Positions 61,463 through 64,000 of a stretch of 64,000 nucleotides of DNA are shown piece by piece. Made by a program: the position numbers and the translations under genes. The DNA lies in NCBI RefSeq assembly GCF_946479765.1, contig NZ_CAMLHO010000009.1, forward strand, positions 22,368 to 86,367. Reading direction: 5' to 3'. A model generated the notes under the pieces. That model was not told the DNA's origin, did not search any database, and was given only the letters and a program-made list of their open reading frames with translations. The stretch's first letter is position 1. Every line of letters starts with the position of its first letter. The DNA is from an uncultured Aliivibrio sp. Its GTDB lineage: Bacteria > Pseudomonadota > Gammaproteobacteria > Enterobacterales > Vibrionaceae.

Positions 61463-64000
61463 GTGTCTGACGCATCCAAAAAATTGTTTAAAACGCTAAC
61501 TCCTTTGGCGTTGTTCGTTGCATCACAGTGTTCAGTGGCGAATGCTGCGAGTACAATTCAAATTGTAGGTCCAGAAGGTAAGGATCAAACCGTCAGTTCA
61601 CAGGTAGTGACGCAATCACAACCGATGAGAGCGATGACTACGGCTGCCCCTATTGCTGTGCAAGAAAGAAAAACATCAACGGTACCGACAAAAGTCTATG
61701 GACCAACGCGAGACGATGAAACCTTATGGTCGATTGCAAGCCGTGTAAACCCATCAAATACCACCTCGATACAACAAACGTTACTTGCTATATACCGCTT
61801 AAATCCACAAGCTTTTGAAAATAATAATATTCATGGATTAGAGCCAAATAGCCGTTTACGACTACCAACGTTAGAGCAAGTGCGCCGTGAAAATACGGAT
61901 GATGCAAAGCAACTGCTTGCTGCTCATAAAAACAAGCAAATCGCACCGGCACGATCTGCATCTAAACCAAGCGCATCGGTTAAAGCCATTGTTCAAGTGA
62001 AAAAAGAGATAGCACCGGCGCAAAGTAAAGTAAAACCAATCACAGAAGTAAAAGAAATTGCCAAAGTGGCAGCCCCTGCGGCAGTTTCTGTGATTGAATT
62101 AAAATCTGAATTAGAAACGACAGATCAAGAATTCTCTGCACTGCAAGAGAACAACCATCAGCTACGCGTTCGATTAGCTGAAGTTCAAAATGAAGTCGAT
62201 AATTTAAAAGATTCACTAGGTGATGAAGACCGAATTCGAAATGAAGTCGAAAAATTCATTAATGAACAAAAACAACTTGTGGCTGCTGAGAAAAAAGCAG
62301 AACCAAGTGCAATGGATAACCTTGCATCAAGTCCTGGTTTAATCGCCCTGCTAGCTCTAATTCCTGGAGCCTTAATTGCAGGTTTAATTGCTTTCTTTTT
62401 CTCTCGTCGTAAGAAAGAAGAAGAGGACGAGAGCGGAGAAAATTCTCAAACAGAGAAGCCTTCAGCATTAATGATGCCTGATGATAATTTCAATATGGAT
62501 GATGATATCCCTGAAATTAGCTTAGATGACGATGATGACCTTTTAGGCGATCTAAATGATGACGAATTCTTATTTGGTGATGATGATTCCGATTCAAATG
62601 ATGATTTATTTGCTGAATTTGAAACCGAAAATAATGATTCAGATAATGATGACCCATTTGCCTCATTAGATGGTGAAGAAGATGATGATTTAGAGTTGAC
62701 GTTGTCTGATGACGATCTTGATTTAGACCTTGATGATTTAGATGATGAAATTGATATGTCTTCAAGTGCACTCACCGTTGATGCGGAAGAGAAGGCACTA
62801 GGTCTTGAAGAAATGGAGAAAGCGCTGAATGATTTCGACAGTGATTTGTTCTCCGCGAGCGATTTGGAAGAAGAAGACGATGATTTTGATTTATCATTAA
62901 TTGACGATTCTGATTTATCGAAACTGGACAAGACAACCCCTGAAGTGGAAGAGAATGAAGATCTTGAGGGTGGCGAACTCGAGCAGTCAATGTTGGATGA
63001 TCTATTCTCATCAATGGATACGGAAGAAGATCCTGAAGAACCTGAATTAGATAAAGGGTGGGATCTGGATGAAAAAGAAGAAACCAAGCTTGTTTCTGAG
63101 CCAAGCAGTGATCCAGTTGAAGATGAATTAGACTTTGATTCATTATTAGAAGGTATGGAAGACGAGACTGAACTTGTAGATGAGTCAGATGATGAAGAAG
63201 AAAGCATAGATTTAGATCTTGATGAAGATAGTACTGCTTTATTAGATGAAATATTAGACGAGTCAGAAAGCATAGATTTAGATTCTGATGAAGAGAATAT
63301 CGACCTAAATCTTGAAGATGACAGTACAGCATTACTTGACGAATTACTTGGTGATGATGAAGAGTCAAGTGATGACGATGATATTGAATTAGATGAAGAT
63401 AGCACTGTACTTCTAGATGAGTTTTTAGCTGATGAAGACGAAGAAGAAACGATTGAACTAGGCGAAGACAGCACTGAACTTCTTGATGAGTTAATTGGTG
63501 ATGACTTTGAAGAGGATGATGACACTCTGGGAAAGAATGGAGATGATACTGAAGCAGACGGTGTAGCAGTATCTGAATCGCTTACAGAAGACACCGCTCG
63601 AGATGAAGACTGGTTAATTGATGCAGAGGAAGGTGAGGATGATGATATTCCTTTATTTGAATCTGATACAAAACAAGAAGATGCTTCGCTTGAGCTTGAA
63701 GAGTCAGTAGAGCTAGAAACTCCAGTAACAGAAGCGACAGAGCAAGCTCAAGAATCAGAGCTAGCAACAGAAACTGATGATGAATTAGATGACTTGTTTG
63801 CTGAAACTGAAGAGCTAGACGTTGATACTGATGAGCTTCTAACAGAAGACGATGAAGTATCGTACGAGCTTGATGACCTTTTAGAGCCAGAAGCAGAGTT
63901 AGAAAGCGAACAAGCTGATGTTCAACCTGAGCTTGAAGAGTCAGCAGAGCTAGAAACTCCAGTAACAGAAGCGACAGAGCAAGCTCAAGAATCAGAGCTA
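61463..64000 (+). CDS. hubP: HubP/FimV polar landmark protein, 5' part (runs off window)
   Basis: Large membrane protein that marks the old pole in vibrios, recruiting ParA1, flagellar and chemotaxis partners. GTG start at 61463 with AGAGG upstream. A signal-type hydrophobic stretch (about 8-30) precedes IQIVGPEG. A FimV-type LysM domain lies at about 77-138 (VYGPTRDDETLWSIASRV). A coiled coil follows at about 210-278 and a membrane helix at about 290-313 ending FFFSRRKK. The long cytoplasmic tail is extremely acidic (Asp/Glu/Leu/Ser) with EDSTxLLDE repeats and a 79-residue repeat unit. 846 codons are visible without a stop, ending at the window edge. Confidence 0.92.
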   Translation, partial: MSDASKKLFKTLTPLALFVASQCSVANAASTIQIVGPEGKDQTVSSQVVTQSQPMRAMTTAAPIAVQERKTSTVPTKVYGPTRDDETLWSIASRVNPSNTTSIQQTLLAIYRLNPQAFENNNIHGLEPNSRLRLPTLEQVRRENTDDAKQLLAAHKNKQIAPARSASKPSASVKAIVQVKKEIAPAQSKVKPITEVKEIAKVAAPAAVSVIELKSELETTDQEFSALQENNHQLRVRLAEVQNEVDNLKDSLGDEDRIRNEVEKFINEQKQLVAAEKKAEPSAMDNLASSPGLIALLALIPGALIAGLIAFFFSRRKKEEEDESGENSQTEKPSALMMPDDNFNMDDDIPEISLDDDDDLLGDLNDDEFLFGDDDSDSNDDLFAEFETENNDSDNDDPFASLDGEEDDDLELTLSDDDLDLDLDDLDDEIDMSSSALTVDAEEKALGLEEMEKALNDFDSDLFSASDLEEEDDDFDLSLIDDSDLSKLDKTTPEVEENEDLEGGELEQSMLDDLFSSMDTEEDPEEPELDKGWDLDEKEETKLVSEPSSDPVEDELDFDSLLEGMEDETELVDESDDEEESIDLDLDEDSTALLDEILDESESIDLDSDEENIDLNLEDDSTALLDELLGDDEESSDDDDIELDEDSTVLLDEFLADEDEEETIELGEDSTELLDELIGDDFEEDDDTLGKNGDDTEADGVAVSESLTEDTARDEDWLIDAEEGEDDDIPLFESDTKQEDASLELEESVELETPVTEATEQAQESELATETDDELDDLFAETEELDVDTDELLTEDDEVSYELDDLLEPEAELESEQADVQPELEESAELETPVTEATEQAQESEL

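Noticed and set aside
62446..63767. Long Ser-rich and His/Leu-rich open frames on the minus strand
   Set aside because: They are mirror images of the acidic Asp/Glu repeats of hubP (GAT/GAA read in reverse); the proteins are pure low complexity with no start signals.
1..64000. Search for CRISPR arrays, tRNA/rRNA genes, integrases, transposases, toxin-antitoxin pairs and defence genes
   Set aside because: None seen. Gene content and order are those of a core vibrio chromosome, so I do not claim a new mobile or defence system.

Overview
The window is ordinary core chromosome of a gamma-proteobacterium of the family Vibrionaceae, most likely an Aliivibrio (the Aliivibrio fischeri group). The reasons are AT-rich DNA by eye, Vibrio-type gene order (fadD-rnd-minEDC-ycgL-mltB; asd followed by a HubP/FimV polar landmark gene), a RelV-like alarmone synthetase, and protein sequences typical of the group. 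I see no prophage, insertion sequence, CRISPR array, rRNA, tRNA or integron in it. The assignment is by recognition, not by database search.

Layout. 1-4.6 kb: end of pyrF, then metG (broken by one in-frame stop codon), divergent apbC, and udk. 4.7-9.4 kb: asmA, cobO/btuR and a SulP anion transporter. 9.4-13.8 kb: rne with a long structured leader, divergent from rluC. 13.8-20.8 kb: maf/yceF, then the fatty-acid block yceD-rpmF-plsX-fabH-fabD-fabG-acpP-fabF. 20.8-25.1 kb: pabC-mltG-tmk-holB-tatD, a tightly overlapping operon. 25.1-29.5 kb: ptsG, a glutathione S-transferase, a small outer-membrane barrel, a 29-residue YnhF-type membrane protein (too short for ordinary gene calling), and a RelA/SpoT-domain protein with an apparent signal peptide. 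29.7-36.7 kb: tyrS, ygiQ, dcuC, an unknown membrane protein and a DUF4250 protein. 36.6-42.3 kb: the divergent metR/metE pair with recognisable operators, a YqaE/Pmp3 peptide and a GGDEF-EAL protein. 42.6-49.1 kb: two alpha/beta hydrolases, purU, yoaA, tsaB, a small unknown and an Slp lipoprotein. 49.2-55.5 kb: fadD, rnd, minC-minD-minE (reverse strand), ycgL and a soluble MltB-like transglycosylase. 55.5-64 kb: a 120-bp palindromic element, mnmC, fabB, pdxB, asd and the 5' part of a HubP/FimV gene that runs off the window.

How the genes fit together. The window is rich in fatty-acid metabolism: PlsX/FabH/FabD/FabG/AcpP/FabF and FabB make acyl chains, while FadD activates exogenous fatty acids, with a good CRP-type site upstream. 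RpmF/YceD and RNase E/RluC concern ribosome and RNA maturation. MinCDE, HubP and the murein transglycosylases MltG and MltB-like concern the cell pole, division site and wall. MetR/MetE and MetG concern methionine. Most transcription units end in clear intrinsic terminators, which I list.

Most worth checking: the nonsense codon in metG just before KMSKS; the export signal on the RelV-like protein; the 120-bp palindrome after the mltB-like gene; paired MetJ-like operators around a MetR box; a run of nine G inside fadD; and long near-identical repeats in hubP. I found no evidence of a previously undescribed multi-gene system here.
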